Shown here in pieces: positions 1-11,887 of a stretch of DNA of 14,153 nt. The DNA is from Cylindrodendrum hubeiense. Lineage: Eukaryota; Ascomycota; Sordariomycetes; Hypocreales; Nectriaceae. Where the stretch lies: the NCBI GenBank assembly GCA_014621425.1, contig JAANBB010000702.1:1-14153 (forward strand), read 5' to 3'. Each line of letters begins with the position of its first letter. The stretch's first letter is position 1. The notes beneath the pieces were generated by a model. It had not been told where the DNA came from. It searched no databases and worked only from the letters and a program-made list of their open reading frames with translations. A program made the translations under genes and the position numbers.

Positions 1-382
1 CGTCGTTTCGGATGGCGGGGGCCGCCTCGCTCAAGCCGCTCTCCAGCGTGTGCGTCCTGCCATGCTGTGCCGTGCTGAGCCTTGGACGCCTCGTCGACCC
101 CCACATCCGGGGCCACACCCGGGGGCACTATCCACGGCCCCCCCGCCCCCCTCGAGCCGCGCGGGCCTCGCTCGGGGCCTTGGACATGGAGTTTTGGGCC
201 TTGTTGACAAGTACTGCCCGTACCCAGCTGCCCGGGAGTTGGGTATGTATCTGCCCGCGCAGGTGTGAATTGCTTTTTCGATCTGCCCGCCTCCACAGCT
301 TGCCCCGGTCCCTTGGCTTGTCACCGACGGCTCTGCCACCCCCCCGGCTAGCCGCTTCTCTGGCGACACCCCTCCACAGCAT

Positions 383-433
383 CATGGCCCCCTCATGGCC
401 CCCCTCATGGCCCTCATGGCTCATGGCCCTCAT
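383..433 (+). repeat. Degenerate CTCATGGCCC tandem repeat
   Basis: CATGGC recurs five times in about 50 bases, separated by C-rich spacers of variable length. It is a short imperfect minisatellite in non-coding sequence. No function can be inferred. Confidence 0.6.
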
Positions 434-917
434 ACTGCTCGCTCTTGTTTGGCCGTGGCGAAACGGATGCTATTCACGCGCGCCCCCGGCTGCAGCCCGC
501 CAGCTGCAAGGATGCCCCAACCCTGCCCGCCCGCCTTGCATCTTTGACGTCTGCTAGGGGGGCTGCCTTCTTTTTCTTTTTTCCCTTACCGTGCCGCCCA
601 CGCTCGACCTCCCCGTTCACCGGGACGCCTGCCCTACCAGACCGTGGTGGGCCTCATCAACGGCCCGAGTCCCTTATCCTGCGAGGACGGGAGGCAATGG
701 AACGGTAGGGGGCCTGGCGTAGCCTGCCTGGGCCATGCAACGCAATCGGCAATACGACGGCGTCTAAGACATTGAGAGAACAACAGATCCTGACAGAGAC
801 GACTTCCCAAACGGGCTGCCTGCGCGTGCCCTCTGATTCATGTAAGTCTGGGGCCGCTCGGGGATGTGTGGGTCAGATCTTTTTCTCAATCGGACCTTGT
901 TTCCTCTAACAGTTACT

Positions 918-939
918 ATGTATGATTGATGTATGATTG
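918..939 (+). repeat. 11-bp tandem repeat, two exact copies
   Basis: ATGTATGATTG occurs twice head to tail (918-928 and 929-939). It lies in the gene-free left flank and has no recognised function. Confidence 0.75.
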
Positions 940-1037
940 TGTGATATGAGCCTCCATCTGTCTGGTCTGCGCCCCGGTGCGATCCCCTTCTTCTCCCTTC
1001 CCTCCCTCGCTGCCATGCATTTACATGCACACATTTG

Positions 1038-1065
1038 ACATGCACACACGTACATGCACACACGT
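1038..1065 (+). repeat. 14-bp CA-rich tandem repeat, two exact copies
   Basis: ACATGCACACACGT is repeated exactly at 1038-1051 and 1052-1065. It sits within a wider ACATGCA-rich stretch from about 1015 to 1077. The alternating purine-pyrimidine character could favour unusual DNA structure. I infer no function. Confidence 0.75.
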
Positions 1066-1486
1066 ACATACATGCACCCGCACGAGTAAACAGCCTGACA
1101 CCGTTTCGTTCCGCCTCCCGCCCTCGCAGGGCTGGCAAACCTGCAGCACCCCAACACTGCCCCCCCGGGAAACAAATCAAAAAAACGGGGAGGCGGGGAA
1201 ACGAGGATGAGAATTCAACAATAAGTGGCTGTCGCATGAAACTCCGTGGCCGTAACTCGACCAGTCAGCAACTGCGCAATTGCAGTTGGGCTGGGAGGTG
1301 CTTTCTTTTTCCTGTCCGCGACAATCCCGGTCGGTCCATACAGAGCCTCCGCGGGAGATAAAAAAAACCAAGGCTCCCGCAGGAGGGCGGCATGCAACAG
1401 CGAGTGAGGCGGCGTGGGTATCATTCTATCACGGTGCTTGGTTTTGGGGGCCTCCCTCGCTGAGTGCATGGTGTGGGGGGGACCTC

Positions 1487-3976
<2,490 letters not shown>

Positions 3977-4103
3977 TGTTTTTGTTGGAGAGCGGAGGGG
4001 GTGAAGGGATCCAACAGGAGGAGAAGAATGCGAGACGAGGCTGAGGTTTGTGTTGATCTTCGTCTGCCTGCTAGAAAATTTTGGCGGGACGGAGGCAGGT
4101 TGC

Positions 4104-4113
4104 TTATCGATAA
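4104..4113. promoter_or_regulatory. Palindromic GATA-type site TTATCGATAA
   Basis: This is a perfect 10-bp palindrome made of TTATC and GATAA back to back, 128 bases upstream of the prp43 start and about 550 upstream of the PRMT5 start. It could bind a GATA-family factor, but the match is short and function is not shown. Confidence 0.3.
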
Positions 4114-4163
4114 CGACCCCGGCTCCGATGTACAGTGTGAGTAATGTGCTGGTTGCAACATGT

Positions 4164-4179
4164 CAGACTGTATAGTCTG
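4164..4179. repeat. Inverted repeat CAGACT-GTAT-AGTCTG
   Basis: Perfect 6-bp arms surround a 4-base spacer in the prp43/PRMT5 intergenic region. A second imperfect element, GTTAC-GTATA-GTAAC, lies at 4221-4235. Either could be a dimeric factor site or chance. Confidence 0.45.
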
Positions 4180-4662
4180 TGTTAGGGATGATGTGATAAG
4201 TCTTCAAGTGTTTATCTCATGTTACGTATAGTAACACAGTCCGGAATTCTCTCCTTCTCGCAACGAAATTTCCATCGTAATATCTGATTACTCTTGATTC
4301 TGCAGAATGGGCCGACAAAGTGTTGGGGGCCGGCGCACACTGTGTCTAGTTTTCAGGGTCCTCCCACTCTCTCTGAGACTCACCGCGAAAATCGACCATC
4401 TTGTGCGAATTGAGCTCACTCCAACTACAGGCTTTGAGCTCGTGTCTATACAAGACGCATGACCAGGTTGATTCTGTCTGTTTCCATCAGCGACATTCTT
4501 GCCATTTATCTTCAAACTGTCGCAGGGCGATAGGTGCGTGTCTTGCTCCGGTCCATCACACAATTGTTTGTTTGGCGGGGTGATTTACTCCACCATCGGA
4601 AATCTCAGCCTTCGTGAGGCTCCCCACCACCGCAGCCTCACCAACACCCGCCGCGAGACGTA

Positions 4663-7237
4663 ATGGCTTCTGACGGATCCAACTTCGACATGTCTGAGGG
4701 CTTCGGCCCGCAGCGGCCGAGCTTCCACATCGGCCAGCATGACTCGGCCCGCGAGGCGCCCCTCACTGACTTACAGTACGGCCATCTGCTCAACCATGGT
4801 GTAAGTCGCCAGCCAACATGCCCGTCGCTGACCCAGTGACGCCCGAGGGGCATTGCCATTGACTGCGGATAGTTGGGCTTTGTGACGACGCCCATTACCA
4901 ACAACCACTTCCGAGACCGCGTCTTCGCTCTCGTCGCGAAGCACCTCGCCACGCTGGCCGGCGAGGGCAACTCGCCCACGACGATTGCCACGGCGGCCCG
5001 CGAGGATCCCATCTTGCCGCCGCTGACGCCCAAGGACACCAGCTTGTTCCCCAGCGCCGCCGTCAACACCTACACGGCGTACATCAGCCCCTGGATTGAT
5101 CTGTGCCTCCACCAACCCTGTCGTCTCCAGCCTCTCCCGCCAGGTGCTCAACCTCGAGGTCAACTACGCCAACTTCTGCGGCGTCCGTAGCATCATCATC
5201 CCCGGGCCCCTGCGAGATGCCTCCAAGAACGGCGGCAACCAGGGCCTGGCCCAGTATTCTCGTGCCGTCGAGGAAGCTCTCACCATCGGTGGCCGGGTAA
5301 CTTTCCTTGTCCACATGCCCATGTACCGGGAGCCTGGACAGGAGTCTCAGATTAAGACACTCACATCTCTCCAGTCTCAGCAGCCCGCCGGTGTCGATGG
5401 GAAGGACATCGATCTTTTCACTGCCTGGGATTCGTGGCATCATGTCCGCACAGTCTGCAACTACAACACAAGACTCTTCGTTGGTATGTTGCCATTCCCC
5501 TTTGACGCTCATGCACTTACTGACTGGTCATTTCTCAGCTCTGCAAATACCCAAGGTTTTACCTGAGCAGGACCTCCAGGACCGCTGGTTCGCGGAGCCT
5601 CTGCACTACCTGACCCTGACCCCTTCGGTCTTCCAGACCAACAAGAGCGGTTTCCCGGCCTTGTCCAAGCATCACCAGGCACTCATCTTCTCGTACCTTC
5701 GTCTGAAGAATCTGCCATGGATTCTTCTCTGCGATGCCGGTCCGGATGTCTCCCAGATCAAGGGTGACAATGAGGTAGTCCCGTCTCAAGACGAGTTTCC
5801 CTCTCTTGCCGATGCCCAGAACCAAACTTCAAAGGGGTCGAAGAGCGAGACGAATGCTTACGTTGCGTACCTCCGATGGCTCGAGTCTCAGCAGCCTCCA
5901 TTTTCAGTTCTTGAGGGCCCTACCTTGACCAGCTTCCAGGACTGGCTTCAGTCGCCCCTGCAGCCCCTGTCGGACAACCTCGAGTCGGCCACTTATGAGG
6001 TCTTTGAGGGCGACCCCGTCAAGTACAACCAGTACGAGGCCGCATGCTTCGAGGCCTTGTCGGAGTGGAAGAAACTCAACAAGCCTACCTCCAAGGAGGG
6101 TGCTGTCGTCGTTGCTGTTGCCGGCTCAGGCCGTGGCCCTCTCGTCACCCGAGCTCTCAAGGCCGCTGAGGATGCCGGTGTGGCCATCGACATGTGGGCT
6201 GTGGAGAAGAACCCCAACGCCTATGTGTACCTCCTGCGCCAGAATGAGATGGTATGGAACGGCAAGGTCAAGGTGGTCAAGACGGACATGCGCGCTTGGA
6301 AGGGACCTGTCATTTCAGAGTCCGCCGATGGCCCCGTCTACGGCAAGGTCGACATCCTCATCTCAGAGCTACTCGGTTCCTTTGGCGACAACGAGTTGTC
6401 CCCTGAGTGCCTCGACGGTATCCAACATGTCATGTCCAAGCCCCACGGCATCTCCATCCCCAGCTCTTACACTGCCCACTTCAGCCCCATCTCTCACCCC
6501 AAGATCCACGCCGATCTTCTCTCGCGCGAGCCCACTGAGGCCAACGCCTTCGAGACCCCCTGGGTCGTCCGGCTCTACGCCCTGGACTTTGTGTCCCAGA
6601 AGGTGCCGGGTCACCCGCGGTTCCAGGAGGCCTGGGAGTTCTCGCATCCCATTCCTGACACCACGCTCGCCGCCGTCGAGGCTCGGCGGTCCGGAGGTGT
6701 CGTGGGCGGCGGTGGCGGTAGCATGTCCGGCGCGGCTGGCGCCAACGACCACAACTCGAGGTACTGCCATCTCACCTTTGTGTGCCGAACTAGGGGCGTC
6801 ACGCACGGTCTGGCGGGCTACTTTGAGTCGACCCTTTACGAGTCACAGCTCGAGGAAAGGAAGGGCGACAAGGTGGAGATCAGCACGCACCCGGAGCGCA
6901 TCGACCAGAAGAGCAAGGACATGATTTCATGGTTCCCCATCTTCTTCCCTCTCAAGGTAAGCTTGCACCAACCTAGTTTCCTTCTCACATTCCCAGGCAC
7001 TGGATAATGGGGTATCCTACACATGTTTCACGCGGACGCTAACACCGACATTCACAGAGACCACTTTATTTCCCCGCCGACACGGAGCTGGAGATCAGCA
7101 TGTGGCGACAGACGGATGACACACGGGTGTGGTACGAGTGGCTCGTCGAGGCCTGGACTTGGGTCGGCCAGTCGCAGCGTATCAAGGTGGGCTCGTCGGA
7201 GCTGTGCAGCAGTCGCCAGGTGGCCTGCCTGATGTAA
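4663..7237 (+). CDS. PRMT5: Protein arginine N-methyltransferase PRMT5 (Skb1/Hsl7), with apparent frameshift
   Basis: This enzyme makes symmetric dimethylarginine on Sm proteins, histones and other targets, using S-adenosylmethionine (family knowledge). Exons are 4663-4800, 4873-5483, 5539-6956 and 7058-7237. Introns are 72, 55 and 101 nt with GTAAGT, GTATGT and GTAAGC donors; intron 3 has GCTAAC at 7038-7043. The N-terminal TIM-barrel half is followed by the SAM-binding loop GSGRGP (from about residue 445), the double-E loop from ELLGSFGDNE to LSPE (Glu526 and Glu535), and F405 in TYEVFE, the Phe tied to type II specificity. A Gly-rich insert (about 640-650) lies in the C-terminal beta barrel. 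Numbering assumes the frame break is corrected, giving 781 residues. Within exon 2 the conserved frame moves by +1 between TGG ATT GAT (5092-5100) and ACC AAC (5111-5116). Read literally, translation stops at 5188-5190 after 151 residues. Both sides match the family without a gap, so I suspect a one-base sequence error or a null allele. Confidence 0.93.
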
Positions 7238-7634
7238 ATCGTCCGAGCCCATGAGCCGGGACGAGCAGATGGATTCAAGTAGGGCGTGCGATTTGGATGT
7301 GAAATGTGTAGCTTTTTGCCGCGGGGCGAAGAGAAAAGTTTTTGTTTGTAGACGGGGAGTCGTGTGTGTGCCTGTGACTGTCTTTCTCCCTCCCTTGTGA
7401 TGTTCGATATCGCGACAGACCAGCGCACGACATGGGGTCTCTTTGCTCGGTTGATGCACCCCTACCAGCAGCCAAAAACGCCGGTTCCGAAACCAATCTC
7501 AGTCTTCCTAGACCAATGACTCCAAAGACCTCCCGGAACCAACTGCCATGCTGGTCATCCGCCTCCTCCTTTCGTAAATGTAGCCCCTTCGCTCAGATGG
7601 TCTAGTTCGTCGTTCGCACGTGAGTCTTTTGTTT
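7238..7634. other. Convergent 3' region between PRMT5 and SmF
   Basis: These 397 bases separate the two stop codons of convergent genes and should hold both 3' untranslated regions. No canonical AATAAA is evident close to either stop, which is common in filamentous fungi. No further gene is seen. Confidence 0.5.
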
Positions 7635-8167
7635 TCAACCCTCCATCCTGACGTCGCCGCTCTCGCCCTGGTTCGCGCCTCGGATCCAGAGAACGTTGTT
7701 ACACCTGCATCACGATACGTCAGTTTAAAGCTCATAGTCTTCTCCCATCACTCCAAGGCAGAGAGGGCCGGCAGGTGCAGCAGCATTTTGGAGTGAGAGA
7801 ATATTTCTCGGGTGGTATTTACCGGATGAGGACCTGGCCAAGGGTACCGGTCATCTTCTCGTCGATGTACTCCTCGGTGTCTCGCAGCTGGATGTTCATG
7901 TAGCTATCGATGCTGACCAGTCTGCCCTTGTACTCGGTCTGTCCCCACTTCAGACGAACGACGATGTCCTTGTCGACACTGCGCCACAGGTCAGCATTAG
8001 CATTGGTCTCTCTCAAAAAGCGGCGCCGAAGTCGTGGTCATTCGCGGGGAGGGCGGTGGGACGTACAGGTCCTGAAGCATAGGACGGGGGTTTACGGGAA
8101 CGAACTGTTGGGTTCATGTCAGTCTCGTTGCTTCCAATAGAGCGAGGGGAGTAAAACATACACTCAT
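7635..8167 (-). CDS. smf1: Small nuclear ribonucleoprotein SmF
   Basis: SmF is one of seven Sm proteins forming the ring on U1, U2, U4 and U5 snRNAs (family knowledge). Four exons on the minus strand, 8167-8162, 8104-8067, 7978-7823 and 7704-7635, join in frame to an 89-residue protein, the usual SmF size. Introns are 57, 88 and 118 nt with GTATGT, GTACGT and GTAAAT donors. The product begins [15 protein letters not shown], the characteristic SmF N-terminus. The Sm1 motif spans about 18-48 and includes KWG at 25-27 and DSYMN at 39-43; Sm2 spans about 62-76 and includes IRCNN at 66-70. Cys68 favours SmF over Lsm6, which usually has Gly there. Only two codons, ATG AGT, precede the first intron, so a single-exon search misses the true start. 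The first ATG has A at -3. The gene converges on PRMT5, whose known substrates are other members of this ring. Confidence 0.95.
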
Positions 8168-9264
8168 CTTGAGGCGGGGCGTTGGTGGGCTTGTCAGGCT
8201 GAGATTAGGAGCCTTGTAGTGGAGGAGCGCGACGAGGCGAGGCTGGCAGCTTGGTAGTGGTGGTGTGAATTTTTGGCGTCGGAGGTCGGGATCGGAAAAA
8301 CCTTTCGGGATTGGGAGCTTGGTACTCTCAGTGCCCCTCCAATACGAAAATGCTTCAGATGGGGCAGATCTCACTCAGCCCTGTAAGGTAAGCTGCAGGT
8401 GGACCTAATGCAATCGTGAGTGTAAATCACATAACAATATGTCCATACAGCGGGGATTTTAACACGAGAAACAAATTCATCAAGAGATTTGACTACACCG
8501 GTCTGAGCTGAAAACATGTTGCTTCTAGGGAGAGGAAGAAACCCCTCAAGTCATGGTACAAAGTCTTCCTTGGGTGTCAGGGTGAAGGGTAGGTAAATAG
8601 AGTGCGTTGTTGGGTTGCGATGGTAATACAGTGGCCTGTCAGAGATGCCCCAAAAAAAGGATCAGACGGTCAACTTTGTGTTACTCATTTGATATACTTC
8701 TGTTGTTCAATAGCAGCGACGGTATATCATGGCTGGCTCAGCTGTTGATTGTAGACCTCAAACCGAGCCTCTTCACATTCACAAAGTTGCCTATGCAACG
8801 CAGTATATGTACTACTTCATATCGGGCACAGTATTTATCCACGGCTAAATCTGTATGGGCCGCATTGACATGGGATGGTTTACTGCGCAGAATAGTTCCA
8901 TGACAGGGTAGGTGCCAATGCAATGTCGCTCATTAGATGCCCACTAGCAGCATGGGATAATCCCCTAGTCGATGATAACAGCAAAGAGTGATGCTGGTCT
9001 TATAACGACTTTGTAGGCGTGGCAGGCAAGGGGGGCTTATCACAGGGGTCCCAGGATTATTACGGACCGCTGTAGATATGGGTGTCAAAGGCATTAATGC
9101 ATCCAAATTTGCCATCGGGATGCTTTTTGATACAGTGAGTCAATTGTGACCGTGGTGCTCTGGGATACAAAAGAATAGACAAGATATGGTCTGTATTGAT
9201 ACATTGATACTACCACTTACATGCAAAGCTCGGTGACGTAGAAAGAGAAATAAAGTAGGAATCG

Positions 9265-9278
9265 TGACTCGTGACTCA
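9265..9278 (+). promoter_or_regulatory. Tandem TGACTC / TGACTCA sites (CPC1/Gcn4-like)
   Basis: TGACTC at 9265-9270 and TGACTCA at 9272-9278 lie one base apart. TGACTCA is the consensus of the amino-acid-control bZIP factors Gcn4 and CPC-1. The pair lies about 600 bases upstream of the hydrolase start. Binding is an inference from the motif alone. Confidence 0.3.
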
Positions 9279-9410
9279 CTGCCGAGAAAGTGACGGAATC
9301 CCGCATCTCAGCTGGATCCCGCGACCCACGATGCCGGGACCAGGGTTTCCTTTTTCGATCAGGCACCGCCATCTCTGTCGCACACGAACTATGCATAACC
9401 ACAAATAACC

Positions 9411-9424
9411 ACTAATTGATTAGT
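9411..9424. repeat. Inverted repeat ACTAAT-TG-ATTAGT
   Basis: Six-base perfect arms flank a 2-base centre. The core TAATTGATTA resembles a head-to-head pair of homeodomain TAAT sites. Chance is possible in AT-rich sequence. Confidence 0.35.
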
Positions 9425-9737
9425 CCTTAGCAAGGCGGCTTTGTAGCCGGCATCCCCGCCCTTATGAAAATCGCGATTTGATGGCCTCGTGACCGCTGTT
9501 AGTCCCCGAGTGCTGCCAAGGCGTCCCTGCTTCTCCCGCAAAAGGCGCCTCGTTGAAGGAAATTTCTCGGAACGCCATGGAGGCTGGTGGCATTGGGCTG
9601 AAGACGGATGGCTGATGGCGGAGGGTTCGTTGTCTTGTGCAACCACTCAGATTTGCAGCGAGGTGTTTTCTGTCTTGGGTAGCACTCATGGCTTGTGTTA
9701 GGGCGTGTCTGATGGACGGTACCTCTGATCGATCTCA

Positions 9738-9745
9738 TATATAAG
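9738..9745 (+). promoter_or_regulatory. TATA box of the hydrolase gene
   Basis: TATATAAG lies 146 bases upstream of the chosen start. A pyrimidine- and CA-rich stretch between it and the ATG is typical of a fungal 5' untranslated region. Its position makes the upstream in-frame ATG-like start at 9746 unlikely, because transcription should begin beyond that point. Confidence 0.6.
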
Positions 9746-9883
9746 GTGCGGAGGTGTTCGCCTGTGCATTTGATACCATTCATCCAAAAACTGCAAACCA
9801 ATTCAAGCCACTTTTTATCACACATCGGTTTATCAATCAGACACCTACCTCCCACCCGATCCTCACCATCATCACACTCATCA

Positions 9884-10928
9884 ATGTTCAGTAACTTTCA
9901 CCTTAGTTATCAGTGGCTCAACTACAGCCGGCCGTCGGGCCCTCCCTCGCCCATCCCCGACGGCCTCGAGCGTCACTGGCTCGACACCGCCCAGGGCACG
10001 CTTGAGATCCTCTCTGCAAAGCCTTCGACGCCCGCAACTGGCCCGCCCATCTTCTTCTGCCATGGCGGCATGGGCGGCGCCTGGGTCTGGACCGAGTACA
10101 TGCAGTATCTCGCCGCCCGTGGGGTCCCCTGCTATGCCGTCTCCCTACGCGGCCACGGCGACTCGTGGTACCCGTCGTACCTGCGCATGTTGTTTGCGAC
10201 GTCGCGCCGCGTACTGAGCGACGACCTTGTCGCCGCTATTGAATGGGTTCAGGTGCGGGAGAACAGTGAGGTCGTGCTGGTCGGGCATTCAAGCGGCGGC
10301 GGGCTCAGCCAGGGCATCTTGTCTGAGGGAAGGGTCAATGTCAAGGGACTGGCCTTGCTAGGTGCAGTGCCGGCCTATGGATCGTAAGCACCGAGTCCAA
10401 TACATGATAGATGCCACCGAGTTCGCATGCTAACAGGTTCGTCACAGGTTGGGCGTCTACATGAACTGGGCGAAGCTCGACCCTTGGTTCACCATCCGCC
10501 TCATCTTCCACGGCTGGCACTCCAACTCGCCCCTCTCGCACCCGATCCTCACCCACCGAGCCTTCTTCGGCGACAGCTTCCCGCTCTCTGCCGTGATCCC
10601 GTTCCAGCGCCGCCTGAACCGATATGAAAGCTACGGCTGGCCGTTTAGCATGATTCGGCCGTTTGCGTCGGCAGGCTCGATCCTGCGACATGTCCACAAC
10701 GCCGGCACTAGCGGGACCAAGGTGCTTGTGATGGCGGGCTCGCAGGACAAGCTGATGAATGCGCAAGTGACGCAGGAGACGGCGGCGTTTTATCGGGCGG
10801 CAGCGGACCCGGAGGGCGAGGGAGTGCGGATGGAGCTTGTGGAGGGCGCGGGGCACCACTTACAGAATGATGTGCAGTGGGAAGACGGCGCGGGGAAGCT
10901 GCTTGATTTCTACAAGGGGATTGCTTAA
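9884..10928 (+). CDS. Alpha/beta-hydrolase fold protein, substrate unknown
   Basis: Two exons, 9884-10383 and 10448-10928, joined across a 64-nt intron (donor GTAAGC, branch GCTAAC at 10429-10434, acceptor CAG ending 10447), encode 326 residues. The oxyanion-hole segment HGGMGG is at 60-65. The nucleophile elbow G-H-S-S-G at 134-138 has Ser136 as likely nucleophile. Asp267 in GSQDK and His303 in GAGHH complete a plausible Ser-Asp-His triad. No signal peptide or membrane span is evident, so a cytosolic location is likely. The family includes esterases, lipases, lactonases and thioesterases, and the sequence does not say which. The ATG at 9884 is chosen because it lies downstream of the TATA box and begins the conserved-looking part; the frame is open further upstream. 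It has no obvious pathway partner in the window. Fold assignment is firm and function is open. Confidence 0.88.
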
Positions 10929-11887
10929 TGCAGGGGGAATAAGCTGGGTTGAACACGCTTGAAAGGATTCGGCCTCGGGATGAATTGTGTTTCCTCCGAG
11001 AGGAGCTCCTCAGGCTGGATTTTGGTGTTTAGGGTAAGCGATGACGTGCGATTGTAACCTACCATGTACTTAGATAACTGCTTTAAATGATATCCCTTCT
11101 CATGATACCGCTCAAGAGTTCCCCAGAAATGCAACGGCAATAATGGATCCCCGGATCTCACCCCAGAAGCTTCGGGCTAAATACCATTGTGCGGAGGTTA
11201 ACTGGGCTTCGGGTCAAGATGCCGACGAAGCTCCGAAAGGCTTCTCTCCCGTAGTGGGGTTCCCTCGCACACAGTTTCCCCGCCGGAACCGGCCCCTGGC
11301 GGACGCTGTAGCAACAGAGAACCCCGGAGTTGCTTGCCCATAAGAGAGGGGGAGAGGGGAGCTTAACAGCGGTGGAGATTGAGACTAGGATCACAGCAAA
11401 ACGTCCCAGCGTGACTCGGCTCGCCCCAGGAATTCCGGAGCTGTTCATTACGAATCCACCTATTTCTGCTCGTCTCTCCTCCTCTCCTTCTCCCAACAGA
11501 GAGTGTGCGGTACATTCTCGCTTTCCACTTGCCACTACCACATCACGCCCCTCGGCCTCTTTCCGAGTCCCCGTTAATCGTGCACCGACGCCGACGCCCC
11601 GGATCGGAAGACATCCGCAGCACCATCTTCGGAGCTCCCGCCACTCGGCATCACTGCCCGTCCGTACCTCCCCCCCCTTCTGCACAGGGTGGTCGTTCAA
11701 GCTGGCGTTTGCGCAGCGGTTGGCCTTTGCGGGGGTAGGAGTGGGATCAGCGGCAGCACGAACAGGAGGTGTCGCACCAAGTGCCACGCGTGCAGCAGCA
11801 GCAAGTGGTGTGGTCAGCGCAGCACGCAGCAGAGTTCCCAGCAGCGGCAGACGGGTGCACCTTAGCACCCTCCTACGTAGATCGGCC
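10929..11887. other. Intergenic region upstream of the aminotransferase
   Basis: These 959 bases lie between the hydrolase stop and the first likely aminotransferase start. From about 11330 the aminotransferase frame stays open without a stop for 186 codons, but the translation is low in complexity and has no recognisable domain. From about 11470 the sequence is C-rich and CT-rich, typical of a fungal promoter and leader. A CAG-rich tract lies at 11789-11850. No separate gene is supported. Confidence 0.5.

Larger units (their letters stand above)
1..1486. other. Gene-free left flank, C-rich, with short repeats
   Basis: No open frame here resembles a known protein or shows a convincing exon structure. 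The first 700 bases are strongly C-rich on the plus strand with runs of C. A pyrimidine-rich tract lies at about 565-590. Several short tandem repeats occur (383-433, 918-939, 1038-1065). A GTAAGT at 842 and a CTAACAG ending at 911 could be splice signals of an untranslated exon, but nothing supports a transcript. The stretch probably combines the 3' flank of prp43 with regulatory or untranslated sequence of a gene off the left edge. Confidence 0.5.
3977..4662. promoter_or_regulatory. Divergent promoter region between prp43 and PRMT5
   Basis: These 686 bases separate two divergent start codons and must carry both 5' untranslated regions and promoters. No clear TATA box lies near either start. 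Visible elements are a perfect 10-bp palindrome TTATCGATAA at 4104-4113 (two abutting GATA-type half-sites), an inverted repeat at 4164-4179 and a weaker one at 4221-4235. The sequence just before PRMT5 is C-rich. No other gene is seen. Promoter function is inferred from gene orientation only. Confidence 0.6.
8168..9883. other. Long gene-free region between SmF and hydrolase
   Basis: These 1716 bases are less GC-rich than the flanking genes and contain no open frame I can recognise or join into a gene. They must carry the SmF promoter on the left and the hydrolase promoter on the right. Notable short signals are tandem TGACTC sites near 9265-9278, an 8-bp tandem repeat ATTGATAC at 9195-9210, a TAAT-TG-ATTA palindrome near 9411 and a TATA box at 9738. 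I saw no tRNA, 5S rRNA or snRNA pattern. A lineage-specific small or non-coding gene cannot be excluded. Confidence 0.5.

Noticed and set aside
12..557. Open frame of 181 codons at the left end
   Set aside because: It is rich in Pro, Arg and Ala, has no domain, and is matched by similar open frames on the other strand, as expected for GC-rich non-coding sequence.
5103..5130. A 28-nt GT...AG segment whose removal would restore the PRMT5 frame
   Set aside because: It is far shorter than any plausible fungal spliceosomal intron, has no branch point, and its removal would delete residues that appear conserved (STNPVVSS).
7582..7682. tRNA-like A-box (near 7589-7600) and B-box (near 7672) on the plus strand
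   Set aside because: The two boxes do not fit the consensus well, the flanks do not pair as an acceptor stem, and the B-box-like sequence lies in the last SmF exon.
8607..8903. Open frame of 98 codons in the long spacer
   Set aside because: It has no recognisable motif, no partner exons and no clear codon bias. Its length is possible by chance.
9746..9883. Upstream extension of the hydrolase frame to 9746
   Set aside because: It begins immediately after the TATA box, before any likely transcription start, and its translation looks like untranslated leader rather than protein.
10431..10436. Earlier AG acceptor (TAACAG) for the hydrolase intron
   Set aside because: It overlaps the GCTAAC branch point and would put the second exon out of frame; the CAG ending at 10447 gives continuous family-like sequence.
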